A stretch of 64,000 nucleotides of DNA from Epiperipatus broadwayi (lineage: Eukaryota > Onychophora > Udeonychophora > Euonychophora > Peripatidae): positions 8,658,269 through 8,722,268 of the forward strand of contig JAQFVV010012423.1 in NCBI GenBank assembly GCA_028023455.1, in the 5' to 3' direction. The notes beneath the pieces are model-generated. The model did not search any database, had not been told where the DNA came from, and saw only the letters and a list, made by a program, of their open reading frames with translations. This document shows, piece after piece, positions 1 through 12,600 of the stretch (positions are counted from its first letter, which is position 1; each line of letters opens with the position of its first letter). A program made the translations under genes and the position numbers.

Positions 1-3000
1 CACAGTTATTATTAGGTTATGTTAATGCATGCTAGATTAATTTCCACTTCCTACCCTCAATCCTTATTGTGCCTCTCACCATTAAAATGAAGAATTGCAC
101 ACCTACAAGGTAATGAAAATGAATGGTTAAAAAAACCAGGACTATTAACTGTCCTGAGGGATATGTCAGGACACTGGAACAAGAGAGCTAAAATTAGGAC
201 AAATCTAGGAAAAACGGGATGTATGGACACTTTAAATATATATATATATTCAATTTCTTTGGAAAGATATTCCTGATTTCTTTTATGAAATATAATTTGA
301 TGAAAGTAATTGTTTTTTATGCATATAAAGAGTTTAAAAATTTTTCAAACTCTGTATGGCATTTTGGACACAAGGCACTCATCTCCAAATATTCAAAATT
401 TTTGCTTGAATAGAAGTCAGTTTACTTTGAAATGTAGATTTTAAAAATATTTTAAATGTTAAATTTCTATTGCTATGAATAATAGCGCTTATGTATATAC
501 ATTGCATAAAAATTTGCTTACATATAATGAATATTTAAATAAATTTTCATATAAAACAAAAATGTATAATATTAAACATAAATAATATATATGTATATAA
601 TATTCTGTGGGGAGGTGTGGGATTAAACCCTCGACAATTAGAAGTTAATTATCTAATTCACTGTTTACTCTAGACAAACGGTGGAAAGTTCTGGAGATTT
701 TCAATTATCTTATGTTTTTATTTTACATATTAAAATTCATAAAAATATTGTTAACAAATAATTAATGTTTAAATAAATTTACACTTAAAACAATGTTTCA
801 ACATATAATTTATTTTGCTATAAGTGTACAATATATGACAATAAATTAATATATAATAATGTTTTTTCCCCCATAATCCCTCCCCCCCCCCAAAAAAAAA
901 AAATTATTTATTTAATAAGTATTCAAAATAATCTTTCAAGTTATTTTTTGTTTAATATCTTCAAATCCATAAAAAGTTGTATGAAAACTTTCAACATTAA
1001 CTTTACAATATGGAATATTTATCTGAACTAGTTATTTAAAGATGTAGTACAAATCAGATTTTAGTTTTAATAATTTTCTTATGATAATGTCTATATATGC
1101 ATAGAGAATTTGAGGTCTTATATTGAGTATTGCTTTTGGAGTTTTTTTTTTTTTAAAGTTGTCAATCTTATGCATAGATCTTTTTAGAGCAAGTAGATAT
1201 AAAAAAAGAAAATATTGCATTGATGCAGTTCTTATGGAACTTCGCATTTAGTAAAATATATTTCTTTGCATTATGTACTTAAAAATTTTTTTTCTTAATT
1301 TTCTAAAATAAAAAGTTTACATTTTAATGTCATTTTGTTATTTATTTGTATTTTTATTTAAATATTTATTTTCTAAAACACCTTGTGTGTGTGTGTGTGG
1401 AAATATGTTTAAATCAAAACTTTAAACCTATATAAAAAAAGAATACACCAAATTCCTTCTTAAAAATATATAGTATTTTATACATTTTACTTATATACAT
1501 GAATATTTCACTAATAAAAAATTATTAATGACTGATGATAAATCATAGTCAAAATATGCAACAAAAAAAAAAGCAAAACATATAAAAAATAATTCATTTA
1601 TTAGAATTTTATATTAAGAATTTTAATCTAAAAAGAGTAATTTGTATTTTAAAAAGGACTTATTTTGTATAATTATTTATACTAATCTAAAAGTGAATCT
1701 ATTCACTGGAAACCCTAAGAATTGCTTAAGATCATCAAATAAAATGAGACATTTGCATTTTTTGAAATTATAAAACTAAATACAATTATTTATGAACAAT
1801 GTTAGGTGCTCTCAGACAATGGTTTTGAAATTTAAAATGGCAGAGATTGCGTATTAAAAGAGCAACCAATGTTATTTATAAAATTACAGCAAGTTTGCAT
1901 TGAAAATTAATTACAGCAATGTAATAAATGTTTGTGTGTAAGAAGTTTGTGCTGGAACTAAGAGTTTCTATTGAATTAAACCATACAGAGCATATAATTA
2001 AATGTATAATGTGTAATAATATAAATAAACTATTTCAAATATAAAATATCAAGCCATAAATTAACAAAATAAATAGAAGATAGTTCTAATTATATACTCA
2101 TCAACTTAAAATGACTAAATCAATAAAATCATGTGACATCTGAAGGCTAGTGCAGTTTTACATTTGTCTCCTGACAATTTAACAAATTAAATTCCAAATT
2201 AATAAATACTACTTTTTATTTTTCAGTTTATACCACTTCAAAAAATAAGGAAAGTCATAATACACTGATTAGTATTTTAGTTTATTTTAAAGCTTTCTTA
2301 CATTCCATTATTTAGAATATTTTATTGCATAAATCTATTTATATTTCCATTAAATATTTTTTTTCTATTTATTATTAATAATATATATTTGCTAAGAGGG
2401 ATATATAAAGTGTTTATTGCCTAAAAATATAAATAAAACAAATCTAATTGTGCTTTAGTCTCAATTTATAAGACAAGTGATTATGCATTCTTTATACAAT
2501 TGGAAACATTGGCCAATAAATATTTCATTGTACAGGTCATTACTTATAATATTATTAATATAACCACATTGCCAATAAAAACTTGATGTAAATTTCAAAT
2601 TAATTTCTAAAACTAATTTATTTTATAAAATAATTGTCACATTAATTTTATCTCAAAATGTTGTTTGTATTATTAAATTAATAGTTCAGATATCAATAAA
2701 AATTTCTTTGACATAAAAATTTTATTATAAATTTTACAACATTTTCCAGAACTATACTGGATATATTCAATTTCACTAATAGTGAGTATCTTTTTTTTTT
2801 TTAGTAATCAATAATACTTATAATTTGTCAACAATGGCTTTAGAAATATTTTATTTCATTAAATCATTAAGCACAAAATTTAAAAAATATTGCAACTTTA
2901 TATTTTTAATCATCTTAATAAAAAAATATTTATTTTTCTGTATACTTTGATAATTATTTCAGACTTTTCTGTCAAACTATAAAAGTCTTAATATGTGTTC

Positions 3001-3716
3001 TTTATCCATTTATTTTAATAAAGATTTATGCAAAGGAAGAAGATCAAAGCCAAATTTCATAAAAATATATCAAAGTGACAAAATTAAATTCATTATCATA
3101 TAAACAGCTTTTAATAAAGTAAGTGATGTAGACTTGTTAAGAGACATTATTTAAAGATGCCAAGTATTGTTTACATTTAGAAAGATCCAATAGTTCAGCA
3201 AACTAACTGCCTACTTTCATATATTAAGTATTGATATGAAAACGTTTTTTTTAATGGTGTTATTTTTATGCAAAATTTGCAAGCAGAAAATACTAGAAAT
3301 TATAAATGATAATTTTTTACATTTTTATTTTTAAAGTAATATTTAAATAAATTTAACAGATTTATACTAATTTACTGCATTTTTGTGATTATTATTAAAT
3401 ATAAAATTATCATTTTGAACTAAAATGACTATTAATTATGCTATAGCATCTTTAGGTATGTTTGGACTTGTATATATATTTTAAAAAAATTGAATGTATA
3501 CATTTCATTGTCAAATCAACTCCATATTAATAAATAGCCTAAAGTGAAACTTTTAGCTCTACTACTATGGGATTATATGTTGATCCACTGTTGACCTTAT
3601 GAGAATCTGACCAAAAATAAACTGAAAAAATATTTGATGCTAATATAATGCACATGCTACCTGTTTATTGTACTACATAGTATTTGCCATAACTAAACAA
3701 AAAAAAACTAATTATT
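1..3716. other. A+T-rich 3' flank without recognisable genes
   Basis: The region has long A and T runs, a short (GT)n tract near 1386-1400 and a C/A homopolymer pair near 883-902. The two small open frames here (219-413 plus, 1032-1247 minus) are low-complexity A/T-driven peptides without motifs. No transposon domain or RNA gene was recognised. Confidence 0.6.
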
Positions 3717-4880
3717 AAAAAAAATGTCCACATTTATTCTTGAATTTATAGATACAAGAATATATTGAATAAAATTTTTAAAGAATCATATGTTTTGCAA
3801 TGAAAATAATTTTTTTTTCAAAACAAAAAAATATACTGATGGCAAATAAAATGTTATTTGGAAATGTATTTATTCTTGAAATTCCAATGTTGGCATTATT
3901 CTTGATTTTATGACATCCACATTGATTATTGAAATAACAGGTACAAGTGTATATTAAATAAAGTGAAGAAAATATATTTTGCAATAAAAATATGTATTAA
4001 ATAAAATAAAGTGAAATATAGTCTATGCCCAAAATGCATTAAATAATATAAAGCAAAAGATAGTCCACAGCAATAGATGTTTTAATCAAAAGCAATTCTT
4101 TATAATAGAAATGTAAATATAAGCACACAGCAATTTATTTGGTAAGTAATGAAAAATGTACCTATCATAAAATCCTCACAAACTAAAGAATTCATGTTTT
4201 AAATTACAGTCAAGTTTTACACTTCACTAAGTTCACACTATGGAAATCAAACGCAATATAATATTCAATAATCCTGATTTGAGATCAAATGTCAAATTAT
4301 AAAGAAAATGAAAGGCAATTCTCAAAAACCTTTGCAGTTTTGTGCTGAAAAACTTTTAGACAAAATATTAATCAAAATCTTTTTGTTGCATTCTTGAATG
4401 ATATTAAAAAGACTTTTCATACATGAATTCATTGTCAAATTCTAATTTCACTTTTTCTTTTTTTTGCTTGGTGAAATATAATTCAATTTCATAGATTTGC
4501 TGCCTTGAATGATTTTATTTTCTGACTTTCTTATGGATTTGCTTTTGGCCTCACATCTGCATTTGGTTTGAGAAGGGAATTGCTTTTGTTTAAAACAGTA
4601 TTTTCTTGTGAAATATATTACTTTCTTCATTTTAGTTAATATACATTTGTAATAAATATAACAACAAATGTGGACATTGTATTATTATTACTAAATATCA
4701 ATATTTTTTATGAATTTGAATTTGTGACCAAATTTTATTTGTGATTGATATATATATTGTTAAATAATTGATATTGTTTTTTAAATAAATTATTTTTATT
4801 GCAAAACATATAATTTTTATAATATTGTTTAATATATACCTGTAGCCATAAATTCAAAAATAAGTAGGGACATTTTATTT
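3717..4880. mobile_element. Inverted-repeat element with arms of about 100 bp
   Basis: The left end (from about 3721, AAAATGTCCACATTTATTC) is repeated in inverted form at the right end (to about 4876, GGGACATTTT). The similarity continues inward for about 100 bases, including ATATGTTTTGCAAT. A third related piece lies inside near 3890-3990. The layout suggests a non-autonomous DNA element with terminal inverted repeats. The interior has only a lysine-rich open frame at 4630-4448, which I do not recognise as transposase. Target duplications are not clear. Confidence 0.42.
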
Positions 4881-5103
4881 TTTTTCAAATTGTTTTTTTT
4901 TTTTTTGCATTCAATGGGTTAAATAGTAATAGCTCCATCAAGCATTTAGACATTATGCTTATATTAATATTCAAAATTTAATATCTTAATTCTATTCAGA
5001 AATTATGATATGATTGTTAAATGATTTTTTTAAAAAACAAGTTAAAAAAAATTGTTTAATTTTTTTTCCCCTATCTATTGTTTATTTTAGTGAAGATATA
5101 TAT

Positions 5104-5553
5104 ATATATAGAAGAGATTTGAAGTTTGACTTTCAAGCTTTCTATGGCTATCTACTCCATCTTATACAACTGATATCCATGACCACATTCATGTCTGCAA
5201 TGTACATATTATGTGCTGAACCAGCATTCATCAGTTGGTCCAAATCATCATCTCCCATATATATATAATCAATGCTTAGTTTATATTAAGATAGCAAATC
5301 TTCAAAGTTTAATGGACAGGTTTCGATCTTTTCCACCCTCCAACTCTTCAGACATCCATATCACTGAAAATCTGATGAACACTCATAGCCCTTGTTGATG
5401 ACAATCTTATTGTCATACCCATGTTGATTTTAAGTCACTCTGACCCTTCACATAATAAGACCTTAATATGCCCATTCAAAGAGGGATGGGCAGAATACAG
5501 GCTGAATATGTAATATTGAATACAAGTATATTGTTTATACTGAACTTAAGGTA
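5104..5553 (+). repeat. 445-bp repeat-unit family, one full forward unit
   Basis: The unit begins with AGAGATTTGAAGTTTGAC and continues through a conserved CATCAGTTGGTCCA block and the TTAAGATAGCAAATCTTCAA block. It ends near TGAACTTAAGG. The same blocks recur in the same order at 24.0-24.9 kb, and partial copies occur at 14.9-15.2 kb and 62.1-62.5 kb. The open frames here encode peptides containing MLNQHSSVG that recur only because the DNA repeats. No coding function is implied. Confidence 0.7.
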
Positions 5554-5810
5554 ATTAGAAGGGATTTGAATTCAGATAGCTATCTGCAGTTATCCACTCC
5601 ATCTTATATAACTGATACACCTGAGCACACACATGTGAAAAAGATAAATGATTTCCAATATATGTATTTTATGTTGAACCAGCATTCATCAGTTGGTTCA
5701 GCACAGAATACGTATATTGCAAATCATTTATCTTTTTCACATGTATGTGATCATATATATCAGCTTTATAAGATGGCAGCTTAAAAGTCTGAGTTTAAAT
5801 CCCTTCTAAT
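5554..5810. repeat. Palindrome built from two inverted partial 445-bp units
   Basis: The left arm starts GTAATTAGAAGGGATTTGAA. The right arm ends with the inverted form TTTAAATCCCTTCTAATTAC. Between them, the AAAGATAAATGATTTCCAA block on the left is mirrored by its reverse complement near 5720-5745. The transcript could fold into a long hairpin. The piece directly follows a forward unit, as in the 24-25 kb cluster. Confidence 0.65.
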
Positions 5811-6492
5811 TACATTAAATTCAGTATAGATAATACATTTATATTTAATATTATGTACTATTAAATTTTCTGTTCAAAGTCAATTTTATCTAACTAGACC
5901 AAAGAATTGCATGACCAAATAATAACACTTGATCATTATCAGTTATAGGTTGACACTGCTTATTTATCCTTTTGACATAATTTATTGTAACATCTTAAGT
6001 TTAAAGCTATACTATAAATTTTAATGAGGCTCACATTAAAATTTATATAGCTTATTGCATCTCATGAAGGATTTTACAGCAGTGTAAATATTGTCATTAT
6101 AAAGATATTATTTTAATAAAGTTCATTATTTTAAAAATATTTATGTTAATTACTTGCAAATTATATAAAATAAAATGTTCTAATGGCATTTAAATTTAAG
6201 TTCATCATTTGCATGAATTTCAAATAACAACAAAAGTCAACCATCTGTTTTAAGTTTCACTGAATGAAAAATGTTTTAAAATGTAAAACATTCCCTCACT
6301 TATAGTATTGCATTTAGTAAATATGTATGTGGATATGAGTATGTGTGTGTGTGCATATGGTATATGCTTTTATATTATAGAGATATATATATAGTCTGAA
6401 TTTGCATTCAACTATAAAGATACAATATTAGTGATTAATATTTTTCCTTATTTGATTCGTTATTGTTTCGACAATACAATCACTGATTCACT
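5811..6492. other. A+T-rich spacer at the 3' end of the gene
   Basis: Nothing is recognisable apart from short TG-rich and TA-rich microsatellites near 6340-6395. The gene's 3' end probably lies at the right edge of this stretch. Confidence 0.5.
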
Positions 6493-6498
6493 TTTATT
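6493..6498 (-). terminator. Candidate poly(A) signal AATAAA of the sulfotransferase gene
   Basis: An AATAAA hexamer on the minus strand lies about 40 bases after the TGA stop. The following 25 bases are T/G-containing, as expected for a cleavage region. The window is so A+T-rich that AATAAA is common by chance, so position after the stop is the only strong support. A longer 3' UTR using a more distal signal is possible. Confidence 0.4.
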
Positions 6499-6534
6499 AT
6501 AAATCAATTTCCTTACTATTTAAATCAACACATT

Positions 6535-6647
6535 TCACTGGCTGAATTCAAATTTTAAACCTGTTCCTGCTGTGTGTTCTTTAATCCATTCATCAGCCTT
6601 TTCACTCAGGGTAACTGTAAAATAGTTTTTCCAATCTCCAATTTCTC
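6535..6647 (-). CDS. Sulfotransferase last coding exon 6 (residues 302-338 and stop)
   Basis: After a TAG acceptor the exon completes Gly302 and reads [20 protein letters not shown], then [16 protein letters not shown] and a TGA stop at 6537-6535. GDWK closes the PAPS-binding site. [10 protein letters not shown] fits the KxxxTVxxxE motif that mediates SULT dimerisation. The exon carries 113 coding bases and is not preceded by an ATG, so it does not show as an independent ORF. A poly(A) signal lies about 40 bases after the stop. No exon of another gene was seen between here and the left edge. Confidence 0.92.
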
Positions 6648-9600
6648 CTAGAAATATATATATATATAATAATGAAATGTATTAAACAAATATTTAAAAT
6701 AGTTAATGATGTCAAATGTCAAACACAACTGAAATATAAATGAAAGTATTATAGAATTTCCAGTGAAACCGTTTATTATTTTTAAATGTAATTTAATCTT
6801 GAATAATACAATTAGTTTTCTATACATATCCAATTCATATTATTTATTTTCATAAAAGACTCAATGGTGTTGTACTTAATCTGCCTACCAGATATATGAA
6901 TAGAGGTTTGAATTTGACTTTGTAAACTTGAAAATTTTTCAGATTTCAACTGGATTAAGGTTTTATTTTTATGTAGATAGCACTTAACTAATACAGCTAT
7001 CTATCCAATTATTGCTTTTGTAAATGGATAAGCTACTAAGTAGAAAATAGTGCTAAGAACTTTTTCTACCACAGTTAAAATAATTTCTGTATAAAGATTT
7101 TTTTCTTCACTTTTTTTTATGAAGAGCTATTGAAAATATATTTTTTTTTTTGGAGTTATAAGACTATTTAAAGATTTTATATTTTATTGATTATTTGTAT
7201 ATTACACACACACATATACAAATCAATAATACTTCATTAACACTACATACAAAGTCTGAATAAAGCAACAATATAATACAAATGTTTTTTCTTTCTTGTA
7301 AGAAAAAATAAATAAATTCATGACCTCTTTTGACAAATGTCAATTACACAAATGAATGTATACAAATAAGTAATATGTAATTGAATATTTAAAGTCACAA
7401 AAAAATAAATTGATTGTAATTGGTATAATTTCTGACAATAGTTTATCAATTTTTATCTTTCATCTTGAGAAATAAACATTTTAAAACACTTTTAAAAAAG
7501 GCAATAATAGAGCCCAAAATTTTTTTTTACATTAAATGCTTTTATTGACTGTGCACTAAAAAGAAAAATAATAATTGCTTCTTTAATCACAATTAAGGTT
7601 TTTGGATTTAACTTGAAATAAGAGAATGGAGGGGGAGGGGAGTCCAGAAATTAATTAAGTCAATCCCCTGTCATAAAAAAATAAGGATTGTCTTAATTAA
7701 TTTTTGGACCTCCCATGCTTTTGTTTTAAGTTAAATCTTAAAAACTTCAATTGTGCTTGAAAAAAATTTTTTTTTATTTTTAGTATGTGATCAATAAAAA
7801 CATTTAATATATATATTAATTTCTAGTATTGGCACAGTAAATGAAAATATAAAACTATATTGTACTTTAAATTGACTAGACACTGATAGTTAATATATAT
7901 ATAACTAGATATTTTTGCTAAAAGTTTAAAAAATATATGTTTATATAATGTTTGAAAATATGAAATATTTTTTTAAGTGAAAAATGTTTACCTTTTTACT
8001 TGAAATGGAAATTTTTTATTTCTTAAAAATGCTTATGAAAACTATATTGTAAATGAACATCACTTAACATATATAATCTTACTTTAAATCAATTTCACAC
8101 ATATAGTATATATATATCATTAGATATTTCTGTAGTAAGTTAATATGTATACTCTTTATATATATATATATCACATTTAGAATGTGTATATAATTATGTA
8201 TGTATAAGAAATCAGTAAGTTAATTTACTATATTATATTTTATAAATAACTTTCTTATTACTTAAATCATAATAAATAAAATTGATAGTGAGCATTATTT
8301 TAAAAATTCTCCCCATTCTTCCTATCTAAGAAATTAATTCACATATTAAAAAAATTAGTGTGTTCTATCACTTTCATAGACAGTTTAAACAAATGTACAA
8401 AATTTCATCAAGTTATATTGGACTTAAGTCTATTAAATATTGATTTTAAAATGTTAAAAAAATGTTATTAAATTTAAAAAAAAAATTTATACCACCCTTT
8501 TATAAATATTTTTTTTAAAAAGGAAAGTTCTAAGAAGAATTTTGAACTGTGATACATAAAATTATTGAATATTTTAAATATCTTTTCACCCTCTGTTCCA
8601 TATCTAAGAAACTAAGTGATCTACTGAAAAGATGAGTGATAATACATGAATTACCCTGGTATTAATTATATACCAGATTTCAAGCAATTCTATTGAATTT
8701 AAATATTCTAACTTGAAAAAAATCAAAACTTAACAAAGTGATTTTTCAACTTCAATAAAGGCATTTAAAAATAAAGTGAAAATCTATAAATCATAAGTTT
8801 TTTTAATAAGGCAGGTTTTAAAATATATAGAAAATTATTGGCATTTTAGGCAAATAGTAGATAAATTTAGATGAGCTCAATTTTCAATAAGCTACATTTT
8901 TATATTAACATTAATAGAATACATGTTTTAAAAAATATACTATATATTTTGATATTTAAAAATACATAATTTTTTTCTCTTTTGCAATATAATAATTTTA
9001 TGTATTATTTGAAATCATTTGTAATATTAAAGTTTGAAAAATATATGCTTCTATAATAAATTTGTCTATTCAAATTGAACAATTTAGATGTGATATTGAT
9101 AAAATTATTTCTTTTTCCATTTGTTTTGAGTAACTTGTAACAAGAATGACTCTTCTTTACAAAATAATATATCACAATGTTGTTTGATCTAATAATATAA
9201 ATAGACACTTTTTTAAATAAAAAGCAATAAGGATAAATTAGTAATACTTTTTAAGACAATTGTTCAGCCAAAAATAAAATATTTCAATTATCTCCATTTT
9301 TTAAAAATAAAATAATGACAAAAACAAAAATTAACTAAATAAAAAATTGTTGAGTCAAATTAAGTTTCATTAATATTATTAAAAAAATATATACCATATA
9401 TTTTTAATCAGTAAATAATGACATTAAAACACATAACATACATATATAATTTTAATACATACAAATATAAGTGACACTTTTGCTTGAAAATAGCTTTCGA
9501 TTATTAAGCAACAGGTTATTGTGATCAAATATTAAGACTTAATCACTAATAATTACTTGCTCTAAATTTTTATAAATAAATATATATAATCAATTTTATA

Positions 9601-12600
9601 ATTATTTTATAAATAATATGAAAAAACATACTTATAAATAAAGAGTTAGATGAATAATTAAAAAGGAAAAATATTAATTTTTAATAATTATTTTTATATT
9701 AACAAAACCACTATGACAAAAATAAATATAACAAATTTCTACTATTTATTTACTTTTACTATTTATTTACTTTTTAATTGTAGTTCACCAAATTCTTAAT
9801 TGATAAAGTATATTTTCTAATAAAGTATATATATCTAATAGCACCATAACATTTTCTTCCAGTTATTTTTGTGTTATCTGTTTTAAAGTGTTGAGTGCTT
9901 TTTTTTTTAACAAAAGTAATTTTATTTTACCTTTTTGCAAAAACTTGAAGTTTTTTGACATCAAACTCATTTTATACCAATGAGAATAATTAATTGAATC
10001 ATTTTCTCTCATGTTTTCAAGAGAACAATAATTAGCTATCTGAGTGATTTGGTCTTCAGTAAAATGTTTGTCAAGAAACAGTGCAATTCGTCTAACCATT
10101 GTATGCAAATCCTAAGGAAAAAAAAACAAAACTTTATTTTGTGCCTACATTATTGTCAATTATCCAAAATATTAAAAAAGATTATTATATATATATCTTT
10201 AAAACTTAAGATATGTTCACCATAGTGGTGAGAATGGTTGACTCTAGAGCTAAACATTCCAAACTGAAGATAGTAAAAATAGATCCTAGTTTATTAGTTG
10301 TATAGATTATTTCCCTAAACTGTTTACTGCAGTAATATGATGATACATTTGAACTTCTGGTACTCAACCATGATCTTCTTAGCAACCAATTACTTGACTA
10401 TTCATATTATACTTATTTAGAATGAATTATTGCAATCATTCTATCACTTTTATGTTTAAATATCACAGCATCTTCTAATCAGTTACCATGTAATTAATTA
10501 TTTATATATTAATAAATTTATAGTTTTTATTGGATATAACCATAACAAAAAATCCTCAAAATGAAGATTTCCACATATTTAATACATATTGAACTTCATT
10601 TTTTCCTCAAATTTTGTTTTAAAATTTGTATGATATACATATATATTAATTTCTATTTTGTCTTAAACTTAACATGGGTGCATATAACAAAGTAAATATG
10701 GGACTAAATGTTTCTAGGAAGGCATAAATTATTATATTTAGTCCTAAGACTAAACTACTTTGCTTCATTATCCAATAGTAGTTTTTCTGTCTTGTTTAAT
10801 TAAATACAAAAAAACAAAAAAAGAATATTGTTAGGTACTAGAGCAGGGATAGACAACAACTGGTTTGTGGTGACATCTGGCCCATGATGATGTTAAATCT
10901 GGCAACTCTGTAAATGCCTAAATATAGAAAATCCATACATGACCATACTCATTGTAAACCACAATCTCTAGGCCTATCACTCACATGTTCATATAACATT
11001 AACTTTATCCTAATGCCATGAAAAATATAAAATAGTAATTATAAAAATTAAATTTTTTTATCATGACTGTAAATTTAATCATAATTTCTAAAATACTAAT
11101 TTTATATCACAAAATAATTGCAAATAATGTTAATTTCTGTTTTTAAAGAATACTGTATATTCTACGCAGCATCAGAGTATTATTTCCTAATTATTATTGT
11201 AACATCAATCGAACAAAGTTCCTTGGGGTTTAATTTCTTATTGAAAAAAATAATATTGGTGCGTGATATTTTATAAGTAAGTTTTTACCTTTTCTAATTA
11301 TTACAATTTTTAATTTAATATAATTTATAGCCTATAAAATGAGCCAATTAAAAAAAAGAAAAAATGATGCCAAATGTGGCATTTTCAATGACAATTTGAC
11401 ATTCAGATATTTATTTACAAATATAGACGATAAAGCTGTTTGTTTGATATGTAACAAAATATAATGTAAAAAGGCATTTTTCAATAAAATATTTCGTAAA
11501 ATATAAACTATTTTCAGCGAAACAAATAAAAATTGAAGCAGAAAAATTAAAATGTGGTTTGTATAAGCAACAAAATACTCTGAAAATGTTGTCAAATACA
11601 AATAGAGCTGTGACAAAAGCTATTTACATTGTTGCATATAAAGTTGCAAAACAAGAAATCATTTTTTGATGAGGAATTTATGAAGGAATTTTTGATAGAT
11701 AGTGCTGAATTATTATGTCCTGAAAAAATACTGACGTTTGAAAAAATTTCTCTGTCATGAAGAATTCTTGTGAGATGAATTGATAATATTACAAGGAATT
11801 TATGTAATGAATTATACTTACCATGCACTGGCTTTAGTGAGCCATGTGACATTACCAATATGAGCCAACTTTTAATTTTATTTGAGGTATAAATCATAGA
11901 TTTGAAATTATGGAAGAATTACTTTCTGCATATCCTATGAAAGACAAAACTGGTGAAGATTTTTTTATAGCTCTTCAAGAAACTTTGCAAAAACATAATA
12001 TAAAGTGGTCCAAAATTATTAACATCACAACTGATGGGTGTCCTAGTTTGATAGGAAAAATATTGTATAATTAAAAAAAAAAGTAACAAAATAAAGCATA
12101 TTCTAGGAAAAGAAATAATTTTCTTACATTGTATAGTTCATCAAGGAATCCTTTGCATTGATTGTAATGAAAGTAGTTAATTTTATACATGGAAGAGCTT
12201 TAAACCACCAGAAATTTATAACATTTTTTAAAAAAAATTGAATGTGATTTTACTGATAGTCCTTACCATATGAATATAAAATGGCTTAGTCTTGCAAAAG
12301 TGTTAAAAAGATTTTATGATTTGTTAGATGAAATGTTAGCTTCATAAATGCTAAGGACCAACTGAATGAATTTTGTGAATTAAAAGATGAACAATGATTG
12401 AACAACTTTTTCTTTTCCATTGACAAGTTTTCACATCAAAATGAATTAAATTTATTATTACAATGGAAGGGACTATTTATTTTTGATATGCATACAAATG
12501 TCACATTGTTTACGAGGAAATTCAAGTTATTTTCACAACAATTCCAAAATAAACAGTTAACTCACTTTTTAATCTTACAAAGAAGAGAAAAAACTTGAAA

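Noticed and set aside
5213-5784. Open frames sharing the peptide MLNQHSSVG here, at 14878-15141 and at 25404-25198
   Set aside because: The shared peptide comes from copies of the 445-bp repeat unit. Surrounding frames differ, no start or length is conserved, and the peptides break at unit differences.
11332-11897. Two minus-strand open frames of 94 and 101 codons
   Set aside because: They are antisense to the hAT transposase remnant, whose protein similarity is on the plus strand.
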